A stretch of 64,000 nt of DNA from Aliivibrio fischeri ATCC 7744 = JCM 18803 = DSM 507 (GCF_023983475.1 NZ_CP092712.1:620001-684000), one strand, 5' to 3'. Counted from the first letter of the stretch, positions 16,856 through 27,281 are shown. Notes: generated by a model not told the origin, from the sequence alone. Translations and numbers: made by a program.

Positions 16856-19800
16856 ATGACGACAATCGCAGCTCCAAATCAATTGAATGCAATGACGTTT
16901 CCTCTGCACGGAACTCGTCTGATTGAAGCTTCTGCAGGTACAGGTAAAACCTTTACCATTGCTAGTTTGTATTTACGTTTATTACTTGGTCATGGTGATG
17001 AAGGCACTCGACATCAAGAAGAGTTAAGCGTAGATAGAATATTGGTAGTGACGTTTACAGAAGCGGCAACTGCCGAGTTAAGAGAGCGTATTCGAGCAAA
17101 AATACATGATGCTCGTTTAGCGTTTGCTCGTGCTGTTCATAATCATGATTATAAGAGTGGTGATCCGGTTATTGATCCACTGTTGGCATCCATTGGTGAT
17201 CATAAGTCAGCGGCACAGATCCTGTTGAATGCCGAACGCAGCATGGATGAAGCCTCAATTTTTACCATTCATGGTTTTTGTCAACGTATGTTAACTCAAA
17301 ATGCCTTTGAATCTGGTGCGCAATTTGAGAGTGAGTTTGTTACCGACCAAGCGAAATTAATGCATCAAGTGGCTGCGGATTTTTGGCGTCGCAGTTTTTA
17401 TCATCTACCAAAAATGGTGGCTGAAAGTGTTTATGATTGTTGGTCAAGCCCATCGGCATTATTAGGTGATATGGGCAATAGCCTTACTGGTGTCCCAAAG
17501 CATTTAACCGTAGAGCCGTTAGAAAATTCATTAGAAGCGTTTTGTCAGCAAGGCATTGCTCGTATTGATGAATTAAAAAAACAGTGGTCAGAACATTGCT
17601 CCGATTTTGAGGCGTTAATTGCAGGCTCTGGTGTTGATAAACGCAGCTACACCAAAAAGAATTTACCGAATTGGTTAGAGCAAGTGTCATCGTGGGCCAA
17701 TAACCCAACCACCTCATTGCAAGTGCACGATAAGCTAGAAAAGTTTTCTCAAGAATTATTGATTGAAAAAACCAAAAAAGGTGAAGCCCCAGAACACGCT
17801 GTATTTAAACTCATTGATGATTTTTTGGCTCAACCATTAGAGATCAAACAGCCACTACTCTCATTGGCGATTCATCAATGTCGTAAAACCTTACAGCAAG
17901 CGAAAGAGCAAAAAAATTGGTTATCGTTTGATGATTTGCTTACTCAATTATCTCAAGCGACAGAAAATCAAGATAACGCCTTATTGCTAGAAAAGATCCG
18001 TGAGCAATATCCTGTGGCGTTGATCGATGAATTCCAAGATACCGATCCGCTGCAATATTCGATTTTTAGCACGCTTTATCAAGATCAGCCACAGTGTGGT
18101 TTATTTATGATAGGCGATCCAAAACAAGCGATTTATGCTTTCCGTGGTGCGGATATTTTTACCTATATTCAAGCGCGTCGCCAAGTTGCGGATCATTACA
18201 CCTTGGATACTAACTGGCGCTCAACGGCGGATATGGTGTCGTCAGTGAACCGTATTTTTGAACATGGCAAACAGCCTTTTTTGTACGATGATGATATTCC
18301 ATTTTATCCGGTTAAATATAACCCTGTTAATGCTGAGCAAAAATCATGGGCGTTAGATAATCAAACTCAGCCAGCCATGACATTCTGGTTGCTAGAGAGT
18401 AAAGATGGCAATCCAGTAAATAAAACCAGTTATCAGCGTGTGATGGCAGAATCAACTGCCGCACAAATTCAAACTATTTTGACTGGGGCGCAACAAGGCT
18501 CGGCGTATTTACAAAACGGTGATAAAAAACAAGCCATCAAAGCGGGTGATATTGCAGTTCTAGTTCGTACTGGTAAAGAAGGTAAATTAGTTCGTGAAGC
18601 CTTATCAAAACAAGGCATCGCCAGTGTCTATTTATCTAACCGTGATAGCGTATTTTCTTCTCCATTAGCGAAAGATGTATTGCGTTTATTACAAGCGGCA
18701 ATGACACCGACGGATGCGCGAGCGGTTCGTTCAGCATTGGCATCGTCATTATTTGCTTATACCGCGGATCAATTGCACCAGTTTAATGTCGATGAAATGC
18801 AGTGGGAGCAAGCAGTTAATGAGTTTCGTGCCTATCGTAAGCATTGGCAACAGCGTGGCATTATGCCTATGTTGCATCAAATCATTACCCAACAAGGTAT
18901 TTCAGAGCGTTTATTAGCTGAAAATGGCGGTGAACGTCAACTGACTGATTTATTGCATATCGGCGAATTACTGCAACAAACCAGTCAAACGCTAGACAGT
19001 GATTATGGATTATTACGTTGGTTGTCTGACTCTATTTCTGAGCCTAATGGGGATTCAGAAGAGCAGACGGTACGTTTAGAATCAGAGCGTAACCTGGTGC
19101 AAATCGTTACTATTCATAAGTCCAAAGGCTTGGAATATGACTTAGTCTTTTTGCCTTTTGTTTGCTCATATCGTGCGATAGACAAAAAAGGTGAAGTCAG
19201 TTTTTATGATGAAGATAATCGTTACTCGGTGTTGGATTTATTAAAAGAAGACGATTCCGTTGAGAAGGCAGAGAAAGAGCGTTTAGCCGAAGATTTACGT
19301 TTGATTTATGTAGCGCTGACTCGTGCGGTTTATGCTTGTTATATCGGCATGGCTCCTATCACTAAAGGTATCTCTAAAAAACCACCAACGGGTGTGCATT
19401 TATCGGGGTTAGGTTATCTCATTCAACAGGCAGACGAATGTAATGTTGAAGAGCTGAAAGCGTGTCTTGAAAAGCTGATTGCAGGCAATTCGCCTATGGT
19501 GATCCAATCACCTCAAACCACGACCGATGAGCTGTATCAAGAGGTTCAAGATGAGCATATTGAACTGCACGCTAATAAGTTAATTGAACCTGTGAAAAGT
19601 AATTGGTGGATGACCAGTTATTCTGGATTGGTAAAGCAAGGCAATCACCATAATGATGCTTCATTAGAGCTTATTAATTTAGATATCGATTCAGCAGAAG
19701 ATAAAGACGATAAAGAGTTGGATTTAGAGCCAGAGCGAACCATCTTTACCTTCCCGCGTGGAGCGAGAGCGGGTACTTTTTTACACTCATTGTTTGAAGA

Positions 19801-20482
19801 AGTGGAATTTACTCAGCCCATCACCAGTGAAGAAAATACGCAAATCATCATTAAGTTGCTAGAGAAAGAAAATTACGATGCAGAATGGTTAGAGGTCGTT
19901 CAAACCATGATGCAACGAGTGTTAGATTGTCCACTCGATGGTGAGAACTTACGTTTGGCAAGTAAAGGTCCAACTCAACGTTTGGTTGAAATGGAATTTT
20001 TACTTCCTATTGAATTACTGAACTCAAGTTTAGTGAATAAAACCATAGCAAAACATGATGAAGTATCAGCAAGAGCCGGGGAATTAGGTTTCTCTACCGT
20101 TAGCGGTATGCTCAAAGGGTTTATCGATTTAGTGTTTGAGCATGAAGGCAAATATTACGTTCTCGATTGGAAATCAAATCACCTGGGAGATTCTCCAGGA
20201 TATTATGGTGGGGATGCCTTAGTTGAGGCGATGCGAGATCATCGTTACGATTTTCAGTACCAACTTTATGCATTGGCACTTCATCGATTTTTGAAGAGTC
20301 GTATTGCTGATTATGATTACGATACCCATTTTGGTGGTGCGTATTATATTTTCTTACGTGGTGTTGAAGAGACACATGAAGGGCATGATGCAAACTCTAA
20401 CGGTGTATTTTATTCAAAACCGAGTAAAGCTTTGTTAGAAGAGTTAGAGAAATTGGTAGATGGAGAAACAGTCGATGCTTAA
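16856..20482 (+). CDS. recB: exodeoxyribonuclease V subunit beta, RecB
   Basis: 1208 residues from the ATG at 16856; a TTG one codon upstream is the alternative. It is an SF1A 3'-5' helicase plus nuclease. Walker A is EASAGTGKT (residues 24-32); motif II is DEFQDTDPLQY; motif VI region includes VTIHKSKGLEYDLVF and IYVALTRAVYACY; the C-terminal RecB nuclease motif is VLDWKSNHLG. With RecC and RecD it unwinds and degrades double-strand ends until Chi, then loads RecA. The end overlaps recD, implying coupled translation. Confidence 0.96.
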   Translation: MTTIAAPNQLNAMTFPLHGTRLIEASAGTGKTFTIASLYLRLLLGHGDEGTRHQEELSVDRILVVTFTEAATAELRERIRAKIHDARLAFARAVHNHDYKSGDPVIDPLLASIGDHKSAAQILLNAERSMDEASIFTIHGFCQRMLTQNAFESGAQFESEFVTDQAKLMHQVAADFWRRSFYHLPKMVAESVYDCWSSPSALLGDMGNSLTGVPKHLTVEPLENSLEAFCQQGIARIDELKKQWSEHCSDFEALIAGSGVDKRSYTKKNLPNWLEQVSSWANNPTTSLQVHDKLEKFSQELLIEKTKKGEAPEHAVFKLIDDFLAQPLEIKQPLLSLAIHQCRKTLQQAKEQKNWLSFDDLLTQLSQATENQDNALLLEKIREQYPVALIDEFQDTDPLQYSIFSTLYQDQPQCGLFMIGDPKQAIYAFRGADIFTYIQARRQVADHYTLDTNWRSTADMVSSVNRIFEHGKQPFLYDDDIPFYPVKYNPVNAEQKSWALDNQTQPAMTFWLLESKDGNPVNKTSYQRVMAESTAAQIQTILTGAQQGSAYLQNGDKKQAIKAGDIAVLVRTGKEGKLVREALSKQGIASVYLSNRDSVFSSPLAKDVLRLLQAAMTPTDARAVRSALASSLFAYTADQLHQFNVDEMQWEQAVNEFRAYRKHWQQRGIMPMLHQIITQQGISERLLAENGGERQLTDLLHIGELLQQTSQTLDSDYGLLRWLSDSISEPNGDSEEQTVRLESERNLVQIVTIHKSKGLEYDLVFLPFVCSYRAIDKKGEVSFYDEDNRYSVLDLLKEDDSVEKAEKERLAEDLRLIYVALTRAVYACYIGMAPITKGISKKPPTGVHLSGLGYLIQQADECNVEELKACLEKLIAGNSPMVIQSPQTTTDELYQEVQDEHIELHANKLIEPVKSNWWMTSYSGLVKQGNHHNDASLELINLDIDSAEDKDDKELDLEPERTIFTFPRGARAGTFLHSLFEEVEFTQPITSEENTQIIIKLLEKENYDAEWLEVVQTMMQRVLDCPLDGENLRLASKGPTQRLVEMEFLLPIELLNSSLVNKTIAKHDEVSARAGELGFSTVSGMLKGFIDLVFEHEGKYYVLDWKSNHLGDSPGYYGGDALVEAMRDHRYDFQYQLYALALHRFLKSRIADYDYDTHFGGAYYIFLRGVEETHEGHDANSNGVFYSKPSKALLEELEKLVDGETVDA

Positions 20483-22493
20483 GCAATTACAACACTTAAT
20501 GGATCATGGCGTGCTACGCTCTTTGGATCTTCAATTTGCCAAGTTTATCGCTCAGCAAGAAAAAAACAGTGATAGTAATTTACTTATGCTGCTATCAGCC
20601 ATTACGAGTCATGAGCTAGGTCGTGGTCATGTATGTATTGATATTGAGCAGATAGAGCAAGGGGAGCTCTTTACTCTTCCCGCAAAATATCGTGATGCGT
20701 TATTAGAGTTAGTCCCAGAAAGAAGCGCTTGGGCAGAACAATTAATTAATGCATCAACCGTCTCAAATGGCACAGAGGCAACTCCTTTAGCTTTTGATGG
20801 TACTCGCTTGTATTTACAACGTTACTGGGCATTTGAGCAACGTGTGTCTAACCGTATTACTAAAGCTGCTCAAAGTGTTGCAGTAAACCCTCTGCTATCG
20901 AATACATTGAATGAGTTGTTTTCTCGTCAGTATCATTTTTTATTTTCAGCATTGAAAAAGTTGGAGAATAACAATCAAGTTTCTCGCCAACAATTAGTGT
21001 GCGATATGCTTGATGTTGTTCAATCAGATGATCTTGATTGGCAGGCGATTGATACGGTTTTATTAGCCGCGACCAAATCTTCAGAATTAGAAACGTTAGA
21101 TCAATTAATTCCAAATAACCACTGTGTTAATTGGCAAAAAGTCGCGGCAGCTGTGGCGTTAACTCGTCGATTCTCCGTAATTTCTGGTGGTCCAGGTACG
21201 GGTAAAACAACCACAGTAACCAAGCTTTTGGCTTCCTTAGTGACACAAGCTCAGCAGGATAATAAAAACATAGCGATTAAACTGGTTGCGCCAACTGGTA
21301 AAGCCGCGGCGCGTTTGACTGAATCCATTGGTCAGGCGGTACAATCCATTGGTTTAGCACCTGAAGTGAAAGAAGCGATCCCAACGGATGCCAGTACGCT
21401 ACATCGCTTACTTGGTTATATTCCCAATCAAGTGGATTTTCGCCATAACAAATCCAATCCGTTACACCTTGATGTGTTGGTGGTGGATGAAGCGTCTATG
21501 GTCGATTTGCCTATGATGGCTCGATTACTCGATGCGGTACCTGAACACGCTCGTGTTATTTTATTGGGCGATAAAGACCAACTCGCTTCGGTTGAAGCGG
21601 GAGCGGTGTTAGGTGATATTTGTCAGTTTACTAAAATGGGTTATAGCCAGAACCAAGCTCAGCAATTATCTCAACTAACTGGCTTTAATCTACCGGCACA
21701 ATCACATAATAATGCGGTTGCAGATAGCTTATGTATGCTGCAAAAGAGTTACCGTTTTGATGCGCGCTCAGGCATAGGCCAGCTTGCCAAAGCCATTAAT
21801 GAAGGCAGTAAATTTAAAGTAGAAGCCGTGTGGGATAAAGGGTTTTCAGATATTCGTTTTCATGATTTAAGTAATGATAGCTATAACGCAATGATTACTA
21901 TGATGGTCAATGGTTATCGTAGTTATTTAGGTCATATTCACGCAGGCGATAAACCTGAAATCGTACTGAAAGCATTTAGCCAAATTCAATTATTATGTGC
22001 GATGCGTGAAGGGGATTTTGGTGTGGTTGGATTAAATCAACGTATTGAAAAAGCGTTGAAAAAGTCTGATTTAATCCCTCATGGTGATGAAATTTGGTAT
22101 TCAGGTCGCCCTGTTATGGTGACGCAAAATGATTATGGTGTGGGTTTGTATAATGGTGATATTGGTATTGCTATGCCAGATCCTATTGATCAGCGTTTGC
22201 GTGTCTATTTTGATATGCCAGATGGCTCTATTCGTGGTGTGCTACCAAGTCAATTACCAGAGCATGAAACGGTTTATGCAATGACAATTCATAAGTCTCA
22301 GGGCTCTGAGTTTGAGCATACAGTATTGGCATTGCCTGCAGAGTTTAGCCCAATTTTAACCCGTGAGCTGATTTATACGGGGGTCACACGAGCGAAGAAA
22401 AAACTCGATTTATTTGCGACAGAAAAAGTGGTGGCTAGAGGGATTATGATTAAAACTCAGAGAAACAGTGGGTTAGTATCATTAATGAGTTAA
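20475..22493 (+). CDS. recD: exodeoxyribonuclease V subunit alpha, RecD
   Basis: 672 residues from the ATG at 20475, which has GGAG nine bases upstream inside recB; an ATG at 20460 is the alternative. It is the SF1B 5'-3' helicase of RecBCD. Walker A ISGGPGTGKTTTVTKLL is near residue 237, the Walker B/DEAD-like motif is DVLVVDEASMVDLPMM, and the late helicase motifs include MTIHKSQGSEFEH and YTGVTRAKKKL. The N-terminal domain is the RecB-interacting region. The overlap with recB indicates a recB-recD operon. Confidence 0.95.
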   Translation: MLKQLQHLMDHGVLRSLDLQFAKFIAQQEKNSDSNLLMLLSAITSHELGRGHVCIDIEQIEQGELFTLPAKYRDALLELVPERSAWAEQLINASTVSNGTEATPLAFDGTRLYLQRYWAFEQRVSNRITKAAQSVAVNPLLSNTLNELFSRQYHFLFSALKKLENNNQVSRQQLVCDMLDVVQSDDLDWQAIDTVLLAATKSSELETLDQLIPNNHCVNWQKVAAAVALTRRFSVISGGPGTGKTTTVTKLLASLVTQAQQDNKNIAIKLVAPTGKAAARLTESIGQAVQSIGLAPEVKEAIPTDASTLHRLLGYIPNQVDFRHNKSNPLHLDVLVVDEASMVDLPMMARLLDAVPEHARVILLGDKDQLASVEAGAVLGDICQFTKMGYSQNQAQQLSQLTGFNLPAQSHNNAVADSLCMLQKSYRFDARSGIGQLAKAINEGSKFKVEAVWDKGFSDIRFHDLSNDSYNAMITMMVNGYRSYLGHIHAGDKPEIVLKAFSQIQLLCAMREGDFGVVGLNQRIEKALKKSDLIPHGDEIWYSGRPVMVTQNDYGVGLYNGDIGIAMPDPIDQRLRVYFDMPDGSIRGVLPSQLPEHETVYAMTIHKSQGSEFEHTVLALPAEFSPILTRELIYTGVTRAKKKLDLFATEKVVARGIMIKTQRNSGLVSLMS

Positions 22494-22703
22494 ATAATAT
22501 GAGAGTGATTAACTTTTAGAAGTCGGTCACTCTATTATTTCATCTTTGTAATAGTTATTTACTGTTTTTGAGTCTAGCCAAAGAGTCAAAAATGCCTATA
22601 ATTGCGGCTCTAAAATTCGGAAGGAATGTCGGATATTCTATTTTTACCAACCATGTTAATTAGATGATTAGTGGTTGGTTCTGATCTAGAGTTTTACTGT
22701 TAT

Positions 22704-23057
22704 ATGTTTAAATTACTTGTTTCAATGCCGCCTGCGATGGCTCTTATTATTGCGATTATTTCAGAAGTGATTGCAACCTCATTCATTCCTAAAACCGAGC
22801 AATTTACTAAATTAACACCAAGTTTAATTGTGGCTGTTGGCTATGGTATTGCTTTCTTTTTGCTGTCTGTAACCGTAAAAAGTATGCCTGTTGGCATTGT
22901 TTACGCAATCTGGAGTGGTGCCGGTATCGTCCTTGTTGCTGCTATTGGATATTTTGCTTACGGACAGAAGTTAGATCTTGCAGGGATCATTGGGATTGGC
23001 TTAATTTTGTCTGGTGTTCTTGTGGTTAATTTATTATCAAAAACTGCTGGTCATTAG
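22704..23057 (+). CDS. small multidrug resistance (SMR) efflux protein, EmrE/Qac type
   Basis: 117 residues from the ATG at 22704; starting at 22725 would give exactly the 110 residues of EmrE, and neither start has a clear ribosome binding site. Four transmembrane helices. The membrane-embedded Glu is in IIAIISEVIATSF, and VYAIWSGAGIVLV carries the Trp typical of the Qac subtype rather than the guanidine exporters, which read AVWTG. It functions as an antiparallel homodimer exchanging protons for cationic drugs. Its own terminator follows. A hairpin (ACCAACCA / TGGTTGGT, 22646-22679) lies upstream. Confidence 0.88.
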   Translation: MFKLLVSMPPAMALIIAIISEVIATSFIPKTEQFTKLTPSLIVAVGYGIAFFLLSVTVKSMPVGIVYAIWSGAGIVLVAAIGYFAYGQKLDLAGIIGIGLILSGVLVVNLLSKTAGH

Positions 23058-23106
23058 TCGTTAACCTCAAGCTTGGATAGTTTTAAGTTATTCAGTAAGA
23101 ACAAAT

Positions 23107-23141
23107 AGGCCGCAAAGGGATTTCCTTCTGCGGCCTTTTTT
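23107..23141 (+). terminator. terminator of the SMR gene
   Basis: Perfect stem AGGCCGCA / TGCGGCCT (23107-23114, 23129-23136) followed by six T. The last bases overlap the stop of argA on the other strand. Confidence 0.88.
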
Positions 23142-24480
23142 ATAACCCTTTTAAAACAAGAATTTTTGATTTTCTCTGAAAGTTATACAGTTTCTGTTTT
23201 TTCATCGGTAAGTGTGAAACATCTACCTCAATAAAACCTTGCTCTCTAAACCAATGAAGACTGCGAGTGGTGAGAACAAACAGCTGGGATAATTTGTATT
23301 GTTTTGCTTTTGCGCGTAAACGATTTAATAAAATAACACCGCGATCGCCATCTCGATAATCAGGATGAACAGCAACACAGCCCATTTCTGCCATGCCTTC
23401 TTCAGGGAAAGGGTATAAAGCGGCGCATGCTATGACCAACCCATCTTTTTCAATAATCGTAAATTGTGCAATTTCTTGTTCTAACTGTTCACGAGAGCGG
23501 CGAACTAAAATGCCTTCCTCTTCTAGTGGGCGGATTAAATCTAATATGCCACCAATGTCATCAATTTCAGCATCACGAACTTGTTCAGAGCTCGCCATTA
23601 CTACTTGAGTACCAATACCATCAAAAGAAAATAACTCTTGAATTAATGCGCCATCTTCTTTGTAGCTAATTAAATGACTTCGAGGAACCCCTGCTTTACA
23701 TGCAGATATCGCTCCTTTTAAAAAGCGCATTGTGCCCGTGAGTTTTCCGTTTTCTGGTGTTAATTCTTTTTCAAGACGTTGGAGGATCTCTTCAGCTTCA
23801 CTTGGAAATAACTCCGCTAAAATCTGTCCTTTTTCATTAAGGACACCTTGCTCTGAACAGAAACCAATGAGCTTGTCGGCATTTAAGCGGATAGCTAACT
23901 GAGTGGCAACATCTTCTGATAAAAGATTAAAACATTCGCCAGTAACAGAACTCGCAACAGGACCAAGTAGAACAATAGATTGTTGATCTAACATTCGGTT
24001 GATCCCTTGGGTATCGATTCGACGAACACGTCCACTGTGGCAATAATCAATACCATCATCAACACCTAGAGGTTGAGCAATAACAAAATTGCCACTGATA
24101 ACGTTAATTTGCGCTCCCGCCATTGGGGTATTATTTAAGCTCATTGAGAGGCGAGCGGTAATGTCGAGTTGTAACTGTCCCGCTATTTGCTTTACTAGCT
24201 CTAGTGTTTGCTCATCAGTAATGCGTATGCCTTTATGGAAAGGGGCGTGGTGTTCTGTCTGTTTTAGTAATGAACGCATCTGAGGGCGAGTGCCATATAC
24301 AATGACAATTCGTAATCCTAATGAGTTGAGAAGGGCGATATCATTAACTATATTAGCGAAGTTAGGATCGGCAATCGCTTCTCCACCAAGCATGATGACA
24401 ACGGTTTTATCTCTATGAGCGTTAACGTAAGGTGCAGATTGACGAAATCCCTTAACTAAAGCAGTACTACGAAACTTCAC
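23140..24480 (-). CDS. argA: N-acetylglutamate synthase (amino-acid N-acetyltransferase)
   Basis: 446 residues. Residues about 25-280 form an amino-acid-kinase-like domain ([33 protein letters not shown]), which in ArgA binds the feedback inhibitor arginine. Residues about 295-440 form a GNAT acetyltransferase domain ([27 protein letters not shown] split across its acetyl-CoA loop). It makes N-acetylglutamate from glutamate and acetyl-CoA, the first step of arginine synthesis. The gene stands alone and has an ArgR-like box just upstream. Confidence 0.94.
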   Translation of the reverse strand: MKFRSTALVKGFRQSAPYVNAHRDKTVVIMLGGEAIADPNFANIVNDIALLNSLGLRIVIVYGTRPQMRSLLKQTEHHAPFHKGIRITDEQTLELVKQIAGQLQLDITARLSMSLNNTPMAGAQINVISGNFVIAQPLGVDDGIDYCHSGRVRRIDTQGINRMLDQQSIVLLGPVASSVTGECFNLLSEDVATQLAIRLNADKLIGFCSEQGVLNEKGQILAELFPSEAEEILQRLEKELTPENGKLTGTMRFLKGAISACKAGVPRSHLISYKEDGALIQELFSFDGIGTQVVMASSEQVRDAEIDDIGGILDLIRPLEEEGILVRRSREQLEQEIAQFTIIEKDGLVIACAALYPFPEEGMAEMGCVAVHPDYRDGDRGVILLNRLRAKAKQYKLSQLFVLTTRSLHWFREQGFIEVDVSHLPMKKQKLYNFQRKSKILVLKGL

Positions 24481-24494
24481 GATATATCTTCCAT

Positions 24495-24512
24495 AATAAA
24501 TATTTATTCACT
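24495..24512 (-). promoter_or_regulatory. candidate ArgR box upstream of argA
   Basis: The minus strand reads TGAATAAATATTTA, the ARG-box core TGAAT-wwww-ATTCA with one mismatch, 15-32 bases before the argA start. The AT-rich setting makes chance similarity possible; the location is what supports it. Confidence 0.5.
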
Positions 24513-24632
24513 TATCATGACTATTTATTTTAATTTGCGCAAGTCTTTAGTAGAAGGTCACATAACTTTTTCTTAATATTTTAAAAAAATGCCGATAAGC
24601 TTATATATCAATGGTTTTTATTAGGCGTAGTG

Positions 24633-25016
24633 ATGAGTCAAGCCCAAGAAAAAGAGTTACAAAAAAGAAAAGTTCGATTATTGGTGTTAATTGGATTTGT
24701 TGCGGTTGGCCTTGTTGCTGGGACAATTGCAGCAATGTATCGAGCGGGCATGTTTGCGAAAATGCCATCAACTCAACTATATGGGAATTGGGTTGAGTTG
24801 GGTGTACCAAGCTATGCACAGGATAGTTTTACTATCAGTTCTGCTGGTATTTATACGCATGGCCGTTTAATTAATACACAATATGAGTTTGACGGCACAA
24901 TACTGCGTTATATGCACGGTGATACTGAATACGTGTATCAAGTTGAAGATGAAGATGGCGAACAGCTTTTACGCATCAAGCCTGCTCATTATAAATCCAG
25001 TTTTCGTAAACAGTAA
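24633..25016 (+). CDS. DUF2850-family membrane-anchored protein
   Basis: 127 residues from the ATG at 24633 (a GTG one codon earlier is possible). A charged N-terminus is followed by one membrane helix (VRLLVLIGFVAVGLVAGTIA), then an extracytoplasmic domain beginning at LYGNWVELGVPSYAQDSF. It resembles DUF2850 proteins common in Vibrionaceae, of unknown function. It is divergent from argA and upstream of mltA but with a hairpin between, so probably monocistronic. Confidence 0.7.
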   Translation: MSQAQEKELQKRKVRLLVLIGFVAVGLVAGTIAAMYRAGMFAKMPSTQLYGNWVELGVPSYAQDSFTISSAGIYTHGRLINTQYEFDGTILRYMHGDTEYVYQVEDEDGEQLLRIKPAHYKSSFRKQ

Positions 25017-25051
25017 TTATCTGCTGAAGTATTAATTTATCTGCTTATTTT

Positions 25052-25090
25052 CTATTCGAGATAGCCCTTTATCTCGAATAGCCTTTCTTT
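25052..25090 (+). terminator. terminator after the DUF2850 gene
   Basis: Perfect 12-bp stem CTATTCGAGATA / TATCTCGAATAG (25052-25063, 25070-25081), then CCTTTCTTTG. The T-run is interrupted. Confidence 0.65.
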
Positions 25091-25206
25091 GTAATGTCAA
25101 AGTTTGTCAAAATTATCCTTTTCTTACATTTATTGCACTCTAAATAATTGCCCTCTCTGAATTTGTTTGTCATCCTTGCCGCATTATTTCTCAATAAGGC
25201 TTTATT

Positions 25207-26307
25207 GTGTTTCGTAAATTATCTTTTGTGTGTGTTCTTCTTGGATTAGCTGGGTGTGCTGATCAACCAACAGATCGTGCTCAGCAGTATCTGGATGGTG
25301 GGTTTAGTAGTAACTTGAATAAAGTTGGCGAAATTAATTCAGATAAGCCTTCAGATTTTAGTGCTTTCAAAAAACAGAGTGCAGAAGTTTTAGAGCGTTC
25401 TGAATCAATGTCATTACGTTATGAAGAACTCTATGTTCAATTACAAAAATGGATTGATGAAAGCTCAAACCCTGCAGAGTTGTCGAACTACGGTATTCAA
25501 TTTGCTCAGATGGGTGGTGGTGATAAAAAAGGTAACGTGATGTTTACCGGTTACTTCTCTCCTGTCATTGAGATGCGTCATACGCCGAACGAAACCTTTA
25601 AATACCCAGTATATGATAAGCCTGATTGTGGTTCAGATTGTCCAACTCGTGCAGAAATTAATGCGGGAGCATTAGCTGGATTAGGTCTTGAATTAGGTTA
25701 TTCCGACAACATGATTGATCCGTTTATTATGGAAGTGCAAGGCAGTGGTTTTGTTCATTTTGGGGATGATGACAAGCTTGAGTATTTTGCCTATGGTGGG
25801 AAAAATAATCATCCTTACGTAAGTATTGGCCGCATTCTGATAGAGCGTGGTGAAGTTGAGCGTAAAGATATGTCTTTAAAAGCAATCAAAGAATGGGTTG
25901 CAAAAAATGATGAAGCAACCGTTCGTGAATTGTTAGAGACAAACCCTTCGTATGTCTTTTTCTCACCAAAAGACGCACATCATGTTTTAGGTACAGCTGG
26001 TATACCATTGCATGCTGGTGCGGCTGTAGCAGCTGATCGCACTTTATTGCCTATGGGAACCCCAATCCTTGCTGAAGTCCCTCAATTAGATAAAGACGGT
26101 AAGTGGACGGGGAAACACGTACTTAAAGTGTTGCTTGCTTTAGATACTGGTGGTGCAGTGAAAGAAAACCATTTAGATCAATATTATGGAATGGGAACAG
26201 AAGCGGGTATTGCTGCGGGTCACTTTAAGCATTTTGGTCGAGTGTGGAAATTAGGTTTGCAAGATACTGAAACTGAAAATCCTTGGGAAATGCCTAAATC
26301 AAAATAA
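25207..26307 (+). CDS. mltA: membrane-bound lytic murein transglycosylase A
   Basis: 366 residues starting at GTG. A lipoprotein signal peptide ends in the lipobox LAGC (lipidated Cys17), so the enzyme is anchored in the outer membrane. MltA motifs follow: MFTGYFSPVIEMR near residue 110, DPFIMEVQGSG near 175, and the C-terminal 3D domain with LALDTGGAVK, which supplies the catalytic Asp. It cleaves peptidoglycan glycan strands forming 1,6-anhydromuramyl ends. AAGG precedes the start; a terminator follows. Confidence 0.93.
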   Translation: MFRKLSFVCVLLGLAGCADQPTDRAQQYLDGGFSSNLNKVGEINSDKPSDFSAFKKQSAEVLERSESMSLRYEELYVQLQKWIDESSNPAELSNYGIQFAQMGGGDKKGNVMFTGYFSPVIEMRHTPNETFKYPVYDKPDCGSDCPTRAEINAGALAGLGLELGYSDNMIDPFIMEVQGSGFVHFGDDDKLEYFAYGGKNNHPYVSIGRILIERGEVERKDMSLKAIKEWVAKNDEATVRELLETNPSYVFFSPKDAHHVLGTAGIPLHAGAAVAADRTLLPMGTPILAEVPQLDKDGKWTGKHVLKVLLALDTGGAVKENHLDQYYGMGTEAGIAAGHFKHFGRVWKLGLQDTETENPWEMPKSK

Positions 26308-26335
26308 TGTGTTATCGCTTAACACTTGATCTTCT

Positions 26336-26369
26336 AAAAAAGAGTGCGTATAAATCGTGCTCTTTTTTT
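26336..26369 (+). terminator. terminator of mltA
   Basis: Stem AGAGTGCG / CGTGCTCT, including two G-U pairs, followed by a run of T. It lies between mltA and tcdA. Confidence 0.75.
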
Positions 26370-26390
26370 GTTTTTGAGTAAGGTAACCCC

Positions 26391-27200
26391 ATGCGCGAAT
26401 TAACCACTCCTGCTTCTGAAAGTTATGACCAACGTTTTGGTGGCACTCGCCGTTTGTATGGTAATAGTGAAGTAGAAATTATGCGTGCAGCTCATGTATG
26501 TGTAGTTGGTATTGGTGGTGTGGGTTCTTGGGCTGTAGAGGCGCTAGTACGTACTGGATTAGGTGAAATTACGTTAATCGATATGGATGACGTATGTGTG
26601 ACGAATATTAACCGTCAAATTCATGCGATGACAGGTACTATTGGTCAAAGCAAAATTGAAGTCATGGCTGAGCGCATTAAATTAATTAACCCTGAGTGTA
26701 AGATTAATTTAATCGATGATTTCATTACCCCTGAAAATCTATCTGAATACATTTCTAAAGAGTTTGATTACGTACTTGATGCTATCGATAGCATGAAACC
26801 TAAAGCGGCATTACTGGCTTATTGTAAGAGCAATAAGATTAAAGTCATTACAACTGGTGGTGCTGGTGGTCAAACGGATCCGACTCAAATTCAAATCACA
26901 GATTTAACTAAGACGATTCAAGATCCATTAGCTAAGAAGCTACGTGATACGCTGCGTCGTCACCATAATTTTACTAAGAATCCTAAACGTAAGTTTGGTA
27001 TTGATTGTGTGTACTCAACTGAGCATTTGAAATACCCACAAGCAGATGGCTCGGTATGTGCGACTAAAGCAACTGCTGAAGGACCTAAGCGTATGGATTG
27101 TGCTAGTGGTTTTGGTGCTGCGACGGTGGTAACGGCGACGTTTGGATTTGTTGCTGTGTCGAGAATTGTAGAGAAGTTGATTGAGAAACACAGTAAGTAG
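26391..27200 (+). CDS. tcdA: tRNA threonylcarbamoyladenosine dehydratase (TcdA/CsdL)
   Basis: 269 residues, of the E1-like MoeB/ThiF fold. The nucleotide-binding motif GIGGVGSWAVEALVRTG is near residue 42, the ATP-contacting NINRQIHA near 80, and the conserved GAGGQTDPTQIQ near 162. It uses ATP to cyclise t6A37 of tRNA to ct6A, receiving help from the CsdA-CsdE sulfur system encoded next to it on the other strand. The stop codon TAG is the first triplet of a TAGGGAC heptamer repeat. Confidence 0.93.
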   Translation: MRELTTPASESYDQRFGGTRRLYGNSEVEIMRAAHVCVVGIGGVGSWAVEALVRTGLGEITLIDMDDVCVTNINRQIHAMTGTIGQSKIEVMAERIKLINPECKINLIDDFITPENLSEYISKEFDYVLDAIDSMKPKAALLAYCKSNKIKVITTGGAGGQTDPTQIQITDLTKTIQDPLAKKLRDTLRRHHNFTKNPKRKFGIDCVYSTEHLKYPQADGSVCATKATAEGPKRMDCASGFGAATVVTATFGFVAVSRIVEKLIEKHSK

Positions 27201-27281
27201 GGACTAGGGATTAGAATTAAGGTACGAGTAAAAGCCTTTCACGTACCTAGCCCCTTGAAGGGAAGTATTCTCGTTCCTGCT

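Noticed and set aside
20121-20393. Minus-strand ORF of 90 codons inside recB
   Set aside because: His/Asn-rich shadow of the conserved RecB nuclease domain coding sequence.
13137-22493. Phage or defence island around recBCD
   Set aside because: All genes are ordinary housekeeping recBCD with normal neighbours; no integrase, attachment site or defence genes.
22560-22703. Guanidine riboswitch before the SMR gene
   Set aside because: No ACGR loops or other class motif seen, and the protein has the Qac-type AIWSG sequence rather than the Gdx type.
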